From the NCBI RefSeq assembly GCF_004402535.1, contig NZ_SOEY01000006.1, positions 310,001-374,000 on the forward strand: a stretch of 64,000 bases of DNA, read 5' to 3'. The notes under the pieces were generated by a model that saw only the letters and a list, made by a program, of their open reading frames with translations, made no database searches and was not told the DNA's origin. Positions 50,295 through 61,916 of the stretch are shown here, piece by piece. Source of the stretch: Cryobacterium glaciale (GTDB taxonomy: Bacteria > Actinomycetota > Actinomycetes > Actinomycetales > Microbacteriaceae). Positions within the stretch are counted from its first letter, which is position 1; every line of letters begins with the position of its first letter. Position numbers and translations under genes: made by a program.

Positions 50295-51959
50295 GTGAAG
50301 AATCAAATGCGGCACCCAGCCCGTACCCACCGCCTGCTCGCCGCCACGACCGGCATCGTCGCCCTTGGCCTGCTGGTCGCCGGCTGCACCCCGACCGGCT
50401 CCAACGAACCCATCGGTGAACCGCAAGACGGCGGCACGCTCACCTACGCCTCGGGCGACGCCGAACCGAGCTGCCTCGACCCGCACGTCGGCGGAAACTT
50501 TCCCCAGGCGCTGGTCAGTGCCCAGTACCTCGAATCACTCGTTTCCCGCGACGACGCCGGCCAGATCATTCCCTGGCTGGCCGAGTCCTGGACCCCGAGC
50601 GGAGATGCCCTGACCTGGGACTTCACCCTGCGGGACGACGTGACCTTCACCGACGGTACGGTGTTCGACGCCGCAGCCGTGCAGGCCAACATCGCGCACC
50701 TGCAGGACCCGACGACGCTCTCGTCCACCGGATACCTCGCCCTCGGCAAGGTCGCCTCGGTCGAGGCGGTCTCCCCCACCGTCGTGCGCTTCACGTTGAG
50801 CGAACCGGACAGCGCACTGCTCGAGTCCCTGTCCCAGCCCTGGCTCGCGATGGAATCACCGACGGCCCTCGAACGCAGCCAGGACGAGAACTGCGCGAGC
50901 CCCGTTGGCACCGGCCCATTCATCGTGGAGAGCTGGGTGAAGCAGAACGCGATCACCCTCGTGCGGAACGACGACTACACGTCCCCGCCAGCGGATGCCG
51001 CCCACGACGGCCCCGCTTACCTCGACGAGGTCATCTGGCGGTTCATTCCCGACTCGGCGTCGCGCTACGCCGCCCTGCAGTCCGGCGAGGTCGACGTGAT
51101 CGACAACGCCCAGCCCGACACGATCGTGCAGGCCGAGCAGAGCGATTCGATCGACCATCTCGACTCGCCCCGGCCCGGCGCCGCCAACCGCATCGAACTG
51201 AACTCCGGTCAGGCCCCCTTCGACGATGTGCGCGTGCGCGAGGCGTTCATCCGCACGGCGAACGTCGACGACGCCGTCTCGAGCCTGTTCCAGGGCACGG
51301 CCACGCGGTCGTACTCGGCGCTGTCGAGCGTTGAGGCCACCGCCGTCTCGAACGCCGCCGTCTTCGACTACGACCCGGCTGCTGCCGCGGAACTCCTCGA
51401 CGACGCCGGCTGGAATGAAACGGATGCCGACGGGTACCGCGTCAAAGACGGCGTGCGGCTGTCGGTGGAGTTTCCGGTGAGCACAAACCAGTCCATTCCG
51501 GCCGAGCAGAGCGTGTTCGAACAGATCCAGGCGACCGCGAAGGAGACCGGCTTCGAGGTGAAACTCGCTCCCCTGGACCTCTCCAGCTGGTACGCCGCCC
51601 TCGCGTCCAACGACTACGACGCCGTGAGCGCGCCGTACACCAAGGTCGGCCCCGACGTGCTGCGCATCCTGTATCACTCCGACAGCATCGTGCCGGCGCC
51701 GAGTGGGTACTTCGCCAATCTCGCCCAGGTCAGTGACCCGGAAATCGATGCGCTGCTCACGACGGCGGCACGCACAACGGATGCCGACGAGCGCCGCGAC
51801 CTCTACACCGACGCCCAGAACCGCATCCTGGAGGGTTTCTACCTCCTGCCGCTCTACGACCAGCAGAATCACTACCTGCTGCGCGGCGACGTGGTGGGCC
51901 TCCGTACCCTGCCGACCGTGGCCGTTCCCACACTGTACGACGCGTGGCTGAACCGGTAG
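50295..51959 (+). CDS. ABC transporter substrate-binding lipoprotein (peptide/nickel family)
   Basis: 554 residues, SBP_bac_5 family. Lipoprotein signal with lipobox VAGC (Cys31), then GGTLTYASGDAEPSCLDPHV, the WTFTLRD-equivalent LTWDFTLRDDVTFTDGTVFD, VGTGPFIVESW and DDVRVREAFIRTAN. It captures the ligand outside the membrane; the family binds di-/oligopeptides, nickel or opines. The GTG start fits the leaderless promoter; an ATG at 50307 is an alternative. First gene of a complete four-gene transporter operon. Confidence 0.93.
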   Translation: MKNQMRHPARTHRLLAATTGIVALGLLVAGCTPTGSNEPIGEPQDGGTLTYASGDAEPSCLDPHVGGNFPQALVSAQYLESLVSRDDAGQIIPWLAESWTPSGDALTWDFTLRDDVTFTDGTVFDAAAVQANIAHLQDPTTLSSTGYLALGKVASVEAVSPTVVRFTLSEPDSALLESLSQPWLAMESPTALERSQDENCASPVGTGPFIVESWVKQNAITLVRNDDYTSPPADAAHDGPAYLDEVIWRFIPDSASRYAALQSGEVDVIDNAQPDTIVQAEQSDSIDHLDSPRPGAANRIELNSGQAPFDDVRVREAFIRTANVDDAVSSLFQGTATRSYSALSSVEATAVSNAAVFDYDPAAAAELLDDAGWNETDADGYRVKDGVRLSVEFPVSTNQSIPAEQSVFEQIQATAKETGFEVKLAPLDLSSWYAALASNDYDAVSAPYTKVGPDVLRILYHSDSIVPAPSGYFANLAQVSDPEIDALLTTAARTTDADERRDLYTDAQNRILEGFYLLPLYDQQNHYLLRGDVVGLRTLPTVAVPTLYDAWLNR

Positions 51960-52909
51960 GCCCACGCCGGGCCGCGCTGCGCGTGATCGGTCGGGTGGCG
52001 GCCCGCCTCGGCGGGGCGGTCTTCGTGCTGTGGGCGGTGGCCTCGATCACCTTCTTTGCGGTGCGCCTCATTCCGGGCGATCCGGCCCAGGCGGTGCTCG
52101 GCGGCCCCGGATCGCAGGCCTCGCCCGAAGCCCTCGCAATGGTGCGCAACGAATATGGTTTCGACCAGCCCGTCCTGGTGCAGTATCTGGCCCAGCTCGG
52201 TCGGCTCGCGACCGGCGACCTCGGCCGGTCCTACGCCCTCAATCAGGACGTCGGCCCGCTCGTGCTCAGTCAGCTCGGCGGTACCCTGCTGCTGGCCGTT
52301 CTCGCCCTGGCCCTGGCCTGGTTGCTGGCCCTCGCGTTGGCCGCCTGGTCGACGCGCGGCGGCACGGTTGCGGCCCGGGTGGGGTCCGGCCTTGAGACCG
52401 TCGCGGCCGCCCTGCCGCATTTCTGGCTCGCGACCTCGCTGATCGTCGTGTTCAGCATCTGGCTCGGAGTGTTCCCGCCGGTCAGCACCGGCGGTGCCAC
52501 CGGGCTGGTACTTCCGGTGCTCACCCTCGCCATACCGCTGGCCGGTTTTCTCGGCCAGATCATGCGCGAATCACTGCTCCTGGCCCTGGAGAGCCCGTTC
52601 GTGCTCTCGGCCCGTTCCCGTGGCGAAAGTGAGCGCGGAGTGCTCTGGACCCACGCGCTGCGCCACGCCTCGCTACCGGCGATCAGCCTCTCCGGGTGGG
52701 CGTTCGGCTCGTTGATCAGCGGCGCGGTCGTCGTCGAGACTATCTTCGCTCGCCCCGGGCTCGGTCGCACGCTGCTGAACGCGGTCACCCTGCGAGACGT
52801 TCCGATGGTGATCGGCGTGGTCATGATCGTCGCGGTCGTCTACATCCTCATGACGCTGCTGACGGATGCCGCCACTCGCCTGGCCGATCCCCGATTGCGG
52901 CTTTCATGA
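51944..52909 (+). CDS. Peptide ABC transporter permease, DppB type
   Basis: 321 residues. First TM helix with ITFFAVRLIPGDPAQAVLGG, the GDLGRSYALNQDV loop and six TM helices. ARSRGESERGVLWTHALRHA is the EAA coupling loop contacting the ATPase, and VVVETIFARPGLGRTLLNAV is the DppB/OppB signature. The GTG start lies inside the end of the binding-protein gene (16-bp overlap). Confidence 0.93.
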   Translation: MAEPVGPRRAALRVIGRVAARLGGAVFVLWAVASITFFAVRLIPGDPAQAVLGGPGSQASPEALAMVRNEYGFDQPVLVQYLAQLGRLATGDLGRSYALNQDVGPLVLSQLGGTLLLAVLALALAWLLALALAAWSTRGGTVAARVGSGLETVAAALPHFWLATSLIVVFSIWLGVFPPVSTGGATGLVLPVLTLAIPLAGFLGQIMRESLLLALESPFVLSARSRGESERGVLWTHALRHASLPAISLSGWAFGSLISGAVVVETIFARPGLGRTLLNAVTLRDVPMVIGVVMIVAVVYILMTLLTDAATRLADPRLRLS

Positions 52910-53771
52910 GCGATCTCGAAGTGCAGGCCGAACTGTCCGACCGGGCAGCACGCTCCAGCCAGCCCGGCCGGCCACGCCGAATCGGAGCGGCCGAGGGTGT
53001 GGCGGGCGTGCTCGCCCTGTTCCTGGTCGTAGCGGCAGCCTGGCCGCAACTTCTCGCCCCCGGGGACCCACTCGGCATCGATCCGCTCTCGGCGTTTCAA
53101 CCGCCGACGCTCGCGCACGGTTTCGGCACCGACGAGTCGGGCCGGGATATTTACACCCGGATCCTGCACGGCACCCAGTACTCGCTCCTGATCGGCGCCG
53201 CCGCGACGGCGATCGGGTTGGGGCTCGGCATCGTGCTCGGCACCCTCGCCGGAATGCTTGGCCGCGTCGTGGACTTCACCGTGAACCGCTTCCTCGAGGT
53301 GCTGTTCGCGTTTCCCGGGCTGCTCCTGGCGCTGCTGATCATCGTCATCTACGGTCCCGGCGTGGTGACCGCCACAATAGCCGTGGGCCTGTCGACCGCG
53401 CCCGGCTATGCCCGCATCATTCGCGCGCAGCTGATCTCGGTGCGATCGACAGCCTTCGTCGAGGCGGCGACCGTGCTCGGCCGCACCCGCTGGCAGATTC
53501 TGCTGCGCCACATCCTGCCGAACACCCTCGCGCCGCTGTTCGTGCTGGCCACTCTCGGCATCGGCCAGGCCATCGTCTGGGCGGCGACGCTCAGTTACCT
53601 TGGCCTGGGCGCCGAACCGCCGACCGCCGAGTGGGGCGCCATGCTCTCGGCCGGTCGCACCTACATCACCTCGGCCTGGTGGATGAGCTTCTTTCCGGGC
53701 CTGTTCATCGTGCTGACCATCGTGACGGCCACGGTACTCGGCCGCAGCATCGACCGGCGAATGAGGCACGC

Positions 53772-53775
<4 letters not shown>
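52906..53775 (+). CDS. Peptide ABC transporter permease, DppC type
   Basis: 289 residues from the ATG at 52906 (ATGA overlap). It shows HGFGTDESGRDIYTRILHGT, the DppC/OppC N-terminal signature, then LLIGAAATAIGLGLGIVLGT. The EAA loop is FVEAATVLGRTRWQILLRHI and SYLGLGAEPPTAEWGAML lies near the end. It forms the membrane channel with the preceding permease. Confidence 0.94.
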
Positions 53776-55421
<1,646 letters not shown>

Positions 55422-55478
55422 AGAGCACGCCGACGAACGTGCCGGAAGCCCCCGTTCGGGGGAAAAGGGCCGATCGGG

Positions 55479-55484
55479 TAGATT
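55479..55484 (+). promoter_or_regulatory. Candidate -10 element for valS
   Basis: TAGATT lies 60 nt upstream of the valS start. The implied leader is long enough for the CGGAGA ribosome site and shows no T-box motif. Confidence 0.4.
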
Positions 55485-55544
55485 AGAGAGGCACACTCAG
55501 GCACCTCACCATCGACACGGTGCCGGATACCGAACCGGAGAATG

Positions 55545-58139
55545 ATGACCCACGCTGACCGCGTCCCTGAAAAGCCCGCCCTCGAAGGGCTCGAAGCCAA
55601 ATGGGAAACCCGTTGGGAGAGCGACGGAACCTACCGGTTCGCTCGCGAAAACGCCACCCGCGAAACGATCTACTCGATTGACACTCCCCCGCCGACCGCA
55701 TCGGGCTCGCTGCACATCGGCCACGTGTTCTCGTACACCCACACCGATGTTGTGGCGCGATTTCAGCGGATGCGCGGCAAGAACGTCTTCTACCCGATGG
55801 GTTGGGACGATAACGGCCTGCCCACCGAGCGGCGCGTTCAGAACTACTACGGCGTGCGCTGCGACCCGTCGCTCGGCTATACCGAGAATTTCGTCCCACC
55901 GTTCGAGGGCGGCGACGGCAAGAGTTCCAAGGCCGCCGACCAGCTGCCGATCAGCCGCCGCAACTTCATCGAACTGTGTGAAACCCTCACCAAAGAAGAT
56001 GAGAAGCAGTTCGAAGCGCTCTGGCGCACCCTCGGCCTGAGCGTCGACTGGACCCAGACCTACCGCACCATCGGCCAGGAAGCCCTGTTCACCTCGCAGC
56101 TCGCGTTTCTCGGCAACGTCGAACGCGGTGAGGCCTACCAGGCCATGGCCCCCACCCTGTGGGACGTCACCTTCCGCACCGCTGTCGCCCAGGCCGAGCT
56201 CGAAGACAAGGACATGCCCGCCGCGTACCACCGGGTGTCATTCGCAAAGCCCGACGGTTCGACCATCGAGATCGAGACCACCCGGCCCGAACTGCTGCCG
56301 GCCTGCGTCGCCCTCGTCGCGCATCCCGATGACGAGCGCTATAAGCACCTGTTCGGCACCACGGTGACGACCCCGGTGTTCGGCGTCGAGGTCCCCGTGC
56401 TCGCCCACCACCTCGCCCAGAAAGACAAGGGCTCAGGAATCGCCATGATCTGCACCTTCGGCGACGTGACCGACGTGGTCTGGTGGCGGGAACTCGACCT
56501 GCCCAACCGCGCCATCATGGGTTTCGACGGCCGCATCATCGCCGAGGTTCCAGGCGCCATCACCTCAGACGCCGGCCGGGCCGCGTACGCGCAGCTCGCC
56601 GGAAAGACCGTCTTCTCGGCCAAGCAGGCCGTCGTGGAGCTGCTCCGCAGCAGCGGCAACCTGATCGGCGACCCGAAACCGATCGTGCACGCGGTCAAAT
56701 TCTTCGAAAAGGGCGATAAGCCACTCGAAATCGTCTCCACCCGGCAGTGGTACATCCGCAACGGCGCTCGCGACGAGAAGCTGCGCGCGCGCCTGCTCGA
56801 GCACGGCACCGAACTGGCCTGGCACCCCGAATTCATGAAGGTGCGCTACGAGAACTGGGTCAACGGTCTCACCGGTGACTGGCTCGTCTCCCGCCAGCGT
56901 TTCTTCGGCGTGCCGCTGCCGGTCTGGTACCCGCTCGACGCCGACGCCAACCCGGTCTTCGACCAGCCGATCGTGGCGACCCGCGACCTGCTGCCGGTCG
57001 ACCCCTCCTCGGATGCCGCGCCCGGCTTCACCGAAAGCCAGCGCGGCCAGGCCGGCGGCTTCGTCGGCGAGGTCGACGTCATGGATACCTGGGCCACTTC
57101 CTCACTCACCCCGCAGCTCGCCGGCGGCTGGGAGCGCGACCCGGAGCTGTTCAACCTGGTCTTCCCGTATTCGCTGCGACCGCAGGGCCAGGACATCATT
57201 CGCACCTGGTTGTTCTCGACCCTGCTGCGCGCCGAGCAGCAGCACGGCACGTCGCCGTGGCAGCACGCCGCGCTCAGCGGCTTCATCGTGGACCCCGACC
57301 GCAAGAAGATGTCGAAGTCCAAGGGCAACGTGGTCACCCCGGCCGACATGCTCGAGCTGCACGGTTCCGATGCGGTGCGCTACTGGGCGGCATCCTCTCG
57401 TCTGGGTACCGACGCGGCCTTCGACCCGAAGAACCCGACGCAGATCAAGATCGGGCGTCGCCTCGCCATCAAGATCCTCAACGCGAGCAAGTTCGTTTCC
57501 ATGTCGCAGGGCAGCCGCACGGCTCCGATCACCGAACCGGTCGACCAGAGCATGCTGGCGGGACTCACCGCGGTCGTCGCCCAGGCCACGACAGCCTTCG
57601 AGAACTACGACCACGCTCGTGCGCTGGAAACCACGGAGAGCTTCTTCTGGACTTTCTGCGACGACTACCTCGAGCTCGTCAAGGAGCGCGCCTACGGTGA
57701 GCCTGGACCGGAGCAGGCATCCGCTGTCGCGGCGCTGCGCACCGCTCTGGCCACCCTGCTGCGCCTGTTCGCACCGTTCGTTCCGTTCGCGACCGAAGAG
57801 GCCTGGTCGTGGTCGAACGAGGGTTCGGTGCACACCGCGCCGTGGCCGGTCGCGGCCGACCTGCTCGGCAGCGATGCGGTGGCCACCGGCAACATCGCCC
57901 TGCTCGATCTGGCCAGCCGTGCGCTGACCGGCATCCGTCGCGCCAAGACGGATGCGAAGGCATCGCAGAAATCCGAGGTGGATTCCGCAGTAATATGCGG
58001 TGCACCCGCCGAGATCGCACTACTCACCCTGGCCGCCGCGGATCTCAAAGCGGTCGGCCGGATTCACGAATTGACCTTTATCGACGGCAGCGAACTCGCT
58101 GTGACCGACATCGTGTTCGCCACAGTGTTGGAAAGTTAG
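55545..58139 (+). CDS. valS: Valyl-tRNA synthetase
   Basis: 864 residues from the second of two tandem ATG codons, because GGAG is 4 nt before 55545 but only 1 nt before 55542. Class I motifs: SGSLHIGHVFSYTHTD (HIGH) and RKKMSKSKGNVVTP (KMSKS). The NGLPTERRVQNYYGVRCD segment and the editing domain (VEIETTRPEL-type, here IEIETTRPELLPACVAL) are present. It charges tRNA-Val. The gene is monocistronic or co-transcribed with the acetyltransferase 8 bp downstream. Confidence 0.97.
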   Translation: MTHADRVPEKPALEGLEAKWETRWESDGTYRFARENATRETIYSIDTPPPTASGSLHIGHVFSYTHTDVVARFQRMRGKNVFYPMGWDDNGLPTERRVQNYYGVRCDPSLGYTENFVPPFEGGDGKSSKAADQLPISRRNFIELCETLTKEDEKQFEALWRTLGLSVDWTQTYRTIGQEALFTSQLAFLGNVERGEAYQAMAPTLWDVTFRTAVAQAELEDKDMPAAYHRVSFAKPDGSTIEIETTRPELLPACVALVAHPDDERYKHLFGTTVTTPVFGVEVPVLAHHLAQKDKGSGIAMICTFGDVTDVVWWRELDLPNRAIMGFDGRIIAEVPGAITSDAGRAAYAQLAGKTVFSAKQAVVELLRSSGNLIGDPKPIVHAVKFFEKGDKPLEIVSTRQWYIRNGARDEKLRARLLEHGTELAWHPEFMKVRYENWVNGLTGDWLVSRQRFFGVPLPVWYPLDADANPVFDQPIVATRDLLPVDPSSDAAPGFTESQRGQAGGFVGEVDVMDTWATSSLTPQLAGGWERDPELFNLVFPYSLRPQGQDIIRTWLFSTLLRAEQQHGTSPWQHAALSGFIVDPDRKKMSKSKGNVVTPADMLELHGSDAVRYWAASSRLGTDAAFDPKNPTQIKIGRRLAIKILNASKFVSMSQGSRTAPITEPVDQSMLAGLTAVVAQATTAFENYDHARALETTESFFWTFCDDYLELVKERAYGEPGPEQASAVAALRTALATLLRLFAPFVPFATEEAWSWSNEGSVHTAPWPVAADLLGSDAVATGNIALLDLASRALTGIRRAKTDAKASQKSEVDSAVICGAPAEIALLTLAAADLKAVGRIHELTFIDGSELAVTDIVFATVLES

Positions 58140-58147
58140 GAGACCAG

Positions 58148-58594
58148 ATGTCAGTAACCGTGCGCCCGTTGGGCGACAAAGACTTTTTCGCCTGGCTGGG
58201 CCTGTTCGAGGGCTACAGCGCGTTCTACGAGAGCGAACTGACCGATCAGAAAGCCCTGCAGGTCTGGAGCTGGATCATCGACGCGAACAACTCCCTCGAC
58301 GGTGCCGTCGCGATCAACGACGCGGGTGATTTCGTCGGCTTCGCGCACTACCGCACCGTACCGCGCACCCTCAGCGGTGACCTCGCCCTGTTCCTCGACG
58401 ACCTCTTCGTTGCCGAAGATGCCCGCGGCAAGGGCGTCGGCACCCTGTTGATGGAATTCACCAAGGCCTATGCGCGTCAGCACAAGCTGGCCCAGGTGCA
58501 GCTGTTGACCGCGGCCGACAATGCGACCGCGCAGGTACTCTACGACCAGCTCGGTACGCGCACCGACTGGGTCACCTACGAGATCGACGTCTAG
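58148..58594 (+). CDS. GNAT family N-acetyltransferase
   Basis: 148 residues from the ATG at 58148 (AGGAGACCAG upstream). GNAT fold: VTVRPLGDKDFFAWLGLFEG, FLDDLFVAEDARGKGVGTLL with the acetyl-CoA pyrophosphate loop ARGKGVG, and AQVQLLTAADNATAQVLYDQ. The acceptor is unknown. Likely co-transcribed with valS and the next small gene. Confidence 0.93.
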   Translation: MSVTVRPLGDKDFFAWLGLFEGYSAFYESELTDQKALQVWSWIIDANNSLDGAVAINDAGDFVGFAHYRTVPRTLSGDLALFLDDLFVAEDARGKGVGTLLMEFTKAYARQHKLAQVQLLTAADNATAQVLYDQLGTRTDWVTYEIDV

Positions 58595-58597
58595 ACC

Positions 58598-58867
58598 ATG
58601 CAGCTGGGCACCCGGTGGACCCTCGGCGGCACACTGCCGACCGGACTTCCACACGTCGTCGAGATCGCCGTCAAGGCCGTCGAAGACGACCTCACTGCTC
58701 TCGCCGTCGACACCAGCACCTGGCGCTGGACGCTGACCTGGCTGGAGGCCAAGCCGGTGATCGAGCTCGACGACGGCACCGTCATCCGCTTCAACCCGGT
58801 GGACGACAGCGCGACCATCACGCAGCCGTCAACGAGCAGCGATGACGACGACGAGGACTGGATCTGA
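58598..58867 (+). CDS. Small acidic protein of unknown function
   Basis: 89 residues starting three bases after the acetyltransferase stop. A compact beta-rich core (GTRWTLGGTLPTGLP, WTLTWLEAKPVIELDDGTVI) precedes a Ser/Asp tail ending DDDDEDWI. No known domain. The tight spacing suggests translational coupling to the GNAT gene. Confidence 0.75.
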   Translation: MQLGTRWTLGGTLPTGLPHVVEIAVKAVEDDLTALAVDTSTWRWTLTWLEAKPVIELDDGTVIRFNPVDDSATITQPSTSSDDDDEDWI

Positions 58868-58904
58868 CCTTTAAGAGGTAGCTGTGCCGGCCGGCGCGTC
58901 GATC

Positions 58905-59738
58905 TCAGGCGCGAGCCAGGATCTCGCCGTGCGGCATGCCGAACCAACCGTCGGGGTCACGCACCCACTCCCGCCAGGCCGCCGCCATTCGCTTGAGATC
59001 GGCCAGATCAGCCACCCCCGATTCGATGGCGTGGGCCGCAAAGCTGGATTCGGTCACCCGCACCGCCCACGATTCCCCCCACCACTCGCGCTGCGCATCA
59101 GACGCGAAACACCAGACGGATGCGCTGCTGGTCACGTCGGTGAAACCGGCCCGCCGTGCCCAGGCCTTGAGCGACCGCCCGGCGTCCGGGTCGCCGCCGT
59201 TCCAGTAGTGCACCTCGCGGTAGACCCGCATCCAGTCGACCAGGCCGTCGATGGTCGGCGCGATCATGACGCCCCCATAGTCCACGTCGCGGGCGGCGAA
59301 CACACCCCCGGGCCGCAGCACCCGGTGAATCTCGGCCATCGCTGCGACCGGATCAGCCAGGTGCTGCAGAACCTGGTGGGCGTGCACGATGTCGAAGGTT
59401 GCGTCGGCGAAGTCGAGCGCATAGACGTCACCGACCTGAAAACTCGCGTTGTGCACCCGTTCGTCGGCGGCCAGGCCGGCTGCACGCTCAACGATCTCGG
59501 TTGACGCGTCGATGCCGACGACCCGTCCGGGAGCGAGTCGCCGGGCCAGATCGACCGTGATCGTGCCCGGGCCGCAGCCCACATCGAGCAACACACCCCC
59601 GATGCGCAATTCCGGAATGAGGTAGGCCGCCGAGTTCGCGACCGTGCGCCAGGTGTGGGAGCGGAGCACGCTCTCGTGGTGACCGTGGATGTATTCGTCG
59701 CGTGGGGCGGACTCAGAATTGCCGGTCAGGTGTGTCAT
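58905..59738 (-). CDS. Class I SAM-dependent methyltransferase
   Basis: 277 residues. Motif I is GVLLDVGCGPGTITVDLARR (residues about 48-67), motif II VVGIDAS, then FDIVHAHQVLQHLADP and HRVLRPGGVFAARDVDYG. This pattern is the UbiE/type-11 subgroup; the substrate is not predictable. Its mRNA may be leaderless: TAGGAT sits 6 nt before the ATG. It is divergent from the M3 peptidase gene with a 50-bp shared promoter region. Confidence 0.92.
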   Translation of the reverse strand: MTHLTGNSESAPRDEYIHGHHESVLRSHTWRTVANSAAYLIPELRIGGVLLDVGCGPGTITVDLARRLAPGRVVGIDASTEIVERAAGLAADERVHNASFQVGDVYALDFADATFDIVHAHQVLQHLADPVAAMAEIHRVLRPGGVFAARDVDYGGVMIAPTIDGLVDWMRVYREVHYWNGGDPDAGRSLKAWARRAGFTDVTSSASVWCFASDAQREWWGESWAVRVTESSFAAHAIESGVADLADLKRMAAAWREWVRDPDGWFGMPHGEILARA

Positions 59739-59744
59739 GGTCAG

Positions 59745-59750
59745 ATCCTA
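59745..59750 (-). promoter_or_regulatory. Leaderless -10 element for the methyltransferase gene
   Basis: Minus-strand TAGGAT is followed by 6 nt (CTGACC) and then the ATG at 59738. Confidence 0.6.
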
Positions 59751-59776
59751 CGCGCCGCCGGAGCGACCGCGGTGGT

Positions 59777-59782
59777 TAGGGT
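59777..59782 (+). promoter_or_regulatory. Leaderless -10 element for the M3 peptidase gene
   Basis: TAGGGT lies exactly 6 nt before the ATG at 59789; GGAGG inside that spacer is too close to the ATG to be a normal ribosome site. Confidence 0.5.
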
Positions 59783-59788
59783 GGAGGC

Positions 59789-61852
59789 ATGGCCTCCTCC
59801 GCGAACAATCCATTCTTCGCCCGCAGCACGCTGCCCTACCAGCTGCCGCCCTTCGCCGCCATTACCGACGAGCACTACCGGCCCGCTTTTCTGCAAGGCA
59901 TGACCGAGCAGCGCGCCGAGATCGACGCCATCACCGCCACAGCGGATGCTCCCACCTTCGAGAACACGCTCGTCGCCCTCGAGCGCAGCGGGCAGACGCT
60001 GGCGCGGGTCGCCGAGGTCTTCTTCAACCAGAGTTCCTCCGACTCCAGTGAATTCACCACTGACTTGGAAGAAGAACTCGCACCGCTGCTCGCCGCCCAC
60101 GCCGACGCCATCCGGCTCGATCCCCTCCTCTACGCGCGCATCACCGCCCTGCACGCCGAGCGGTCACGCCTTGATCTCGATGCCGAGTCGCTCTACCTGA
60201 TCGATCGATATTTCACCGAGTTCACACTGGCCGGGGCCGGCCTGAGCGACGACGACAAGCAGGCGCTACGTGAATTCAACTCGCGGCTGTCGACCCTCAC
60301 CACACGGTTTGAAAAGAATCTGCTGGCCGAGACCAATGACCTCGCGCTCGTTCTCAACGACGTGGCCGAGCTCGACGGCCTGACCGAGGGCGAGATCTCG
60401 GCGGCCGCCGAGGCTGCCCGGGAACGCCAGATCGACGGCAAATACCTGATCAGCCTGGTGCTCCCCACGTCCCACCCGTACCTCGCGAGCCTGACCAATC
60501 GAGGGGTGCGCGAACGGTTGCTCGCGGCGAGCCGGGCTCGCGGCATCCGCTCTGCTGTTTCAGGCAACGCCAACGACAACCGGCCCCTCGTGATCGAGAT
60601 CACGCATCTGCGCGCCCGACGGGCCCGCCTGCTCGGGTTCGACAGCCATGCTGCCTATGTGACCGCCGATGAGACCGCCCAGACGCCCGGTGCTGTCTGG
60701 GATCTGCTCGGGCGTCTTGTCCCGGCCGCCGCCCGCAATGCCCTCGCCGAGCAGGCCGACCTGCAGGCCGTGATCGACACCGAGGGCGGCGGTTTCGAGC
60801 TGGCAGCGTGGGACTGGGCGTTCTACACCGAGAAGGTGCGCCGGGCGAAGTATGACGTCGACACCGCCGCCATGCGCCCCTACTTCGAGCTGGAGAGCGT
60901 GCTGCAGAACGGAGTGTTCTTTGCGGCCAACCGGCTGTACGGCCTCACCTTCACCGCTCGGCCCGACCTGGTCGGCTGGCACCCCGAATCGCGCGTCTTC
61001 GAGGTCACCGCCGAGGACGGCTCTGCCGTCGGGCTGTATATCGGCGACTTCTACACCCGTGATTCCAAGCGCGGCGGGGCCTGGATGAACGCCCTGGTCT
61101 CACAGTCGACGCTGCTTGGAACCGAGACGACCGTGGTCTGCAATAACCTCAACGTGTCCAAACCGGCTGCCGGCCAGCCCACCCTGCTCACCTACGACCA
61201 GGTCACCACCCTGTTCCACGAGTTCGGCCATGCCCTGCACGGGTTGCTCGCCCGCGCCACCTACCCCAAGTTCTCCGGCACCAACGTCTACCGCGACTTT
61301 GTGGAATTCCCGAGCCAGGTCAACGAGATGTGGATGCTCTGGCCCGAAGTGCTCGCCAACTACGCCCGCCACTACGAGACCAATGAAGCGATGCCGCAGC
61401 AACTCGTCGACCGCATCCAGGCGTCGTCGGCCTTCAACGAGGGTTTCCTGACCAGCGAATACCTCGCCGCCGCACTGCTGGATCAGGCCTGGCACCGCAT
61501 CGACGCCGACACGATCGTCACCGACGTCGCCCGGTTCGAAGCGGATGTCCTCACCTCCGTCGGTCTCGACAATCCGGCCGTTCCCACCCGCTACGCGAGC
61601 AGCTACTTCGCGCACACGTTCTCGGGGGGCTACGACGCCGGCTACTACTCCTACATCTGGAGCGAGGTACTCGACGCCGACACCGTCGAATGGTTCAAGG
61701 AGAATGGCGGCCTGAACCGCGCGAACGGCGATCTTTTTCGTGATCGCCTGCTCGGAGTCGGTGGCACGAAAGATCCCTTGGAGGCCTACCGCCACTGGCG
61801 CGGCCGCGACGCCGATCTGCAACCGCTGCTAAACCGACGCGGGCTGAACTAG
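59789..61852 (+). CDS. M3 family metallopeptidase (dipeptidyl carboxypeptidase-like)
   Basis: 687 residues, a typical Dcp/oligopeptidase A length. The zinc site is TLFHEFGHALHGLLA with H477, E478 and H481; the third ligand is the Glu in FVEFPSQVNEMWM. Further family blocks are YTEKVRRAKYDVDTAAMRPY and FAHTFSGGYDAGYYSYIWSE. It probably degrades short peptides in the cytoplasm, which fits the peptide importer 6 kb upstream. No signal peptide. Confidence 0.95.
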   Translation: MASSANNPFFARSTLPYQLPPFAAITDEHYRPAFLQGMTEQRAEIDAITATADAPTFENTLVALERSGQTLARVAEVFFNQSSSDSSEFTTDLEEELAPLLAAHADAIRLDPLLYARITALHAERSRLDLDAESLYLIDRYFTEFTLAGAGLSDDDKQALREFNSRLSTLTTRFEKNLLAETNDLALVLNDVAELDGLTEGEISAAAEAARERQIDGKYLISLVLPTSHPYLASLTNRGVRERLLAASRARGIRSAVSGNANDNRPLVIEITHLRARRARLLGFDSHAAYVTADETAQTPGAVWDLLGRLVPAAARNALAEQADLQAVIDTEGGGFELAAWDWAFYTEKVRRAKYDVDTAAMRPYFELESVLQNGVFFAANRLYGLTFTARPDLVGWHPESRVFEVTAEDGSAVGLYIGDFYTRDSKRGGAWMNALVSQSTLLGTETTVVCNNLNVSKPAAGQPTLLTYDQVTTLFHEFGHALHGLLARATYPKFSGTNVYRDFVEFPSQVNEMWMLWPEVLANYARHYETNEAMPQQLVDRIQASSAFNEGFLTSEYLAAALLDQAWHRIDADTIVTDVARFEADVLTSVGLDNPAVPTRYASSYFAHTFSGGYDAGYYSYIWSEVLDADTVEWFKENGGLNRANGDLFRDRLLGVGGTKDPLEAYRHWRGRDADLQPLLNRRGLN

Positions 61853-61902
61853 AGGTCCCGCACACCCTCAGCATGGAGGATGTGCGCACGGTGTGCCCGC
61901 CG

Positions 61903-61908
61903 TAGGCT
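61903..61908 (+). promoter_or_regulatory. Leaderless -10 element for the membrane protein gene
   Basis: TAGGCT lies 8 nt before the ATG at 61917. Confidence 0.45.
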
Positions 61909-61916
61909 ACGGGGCC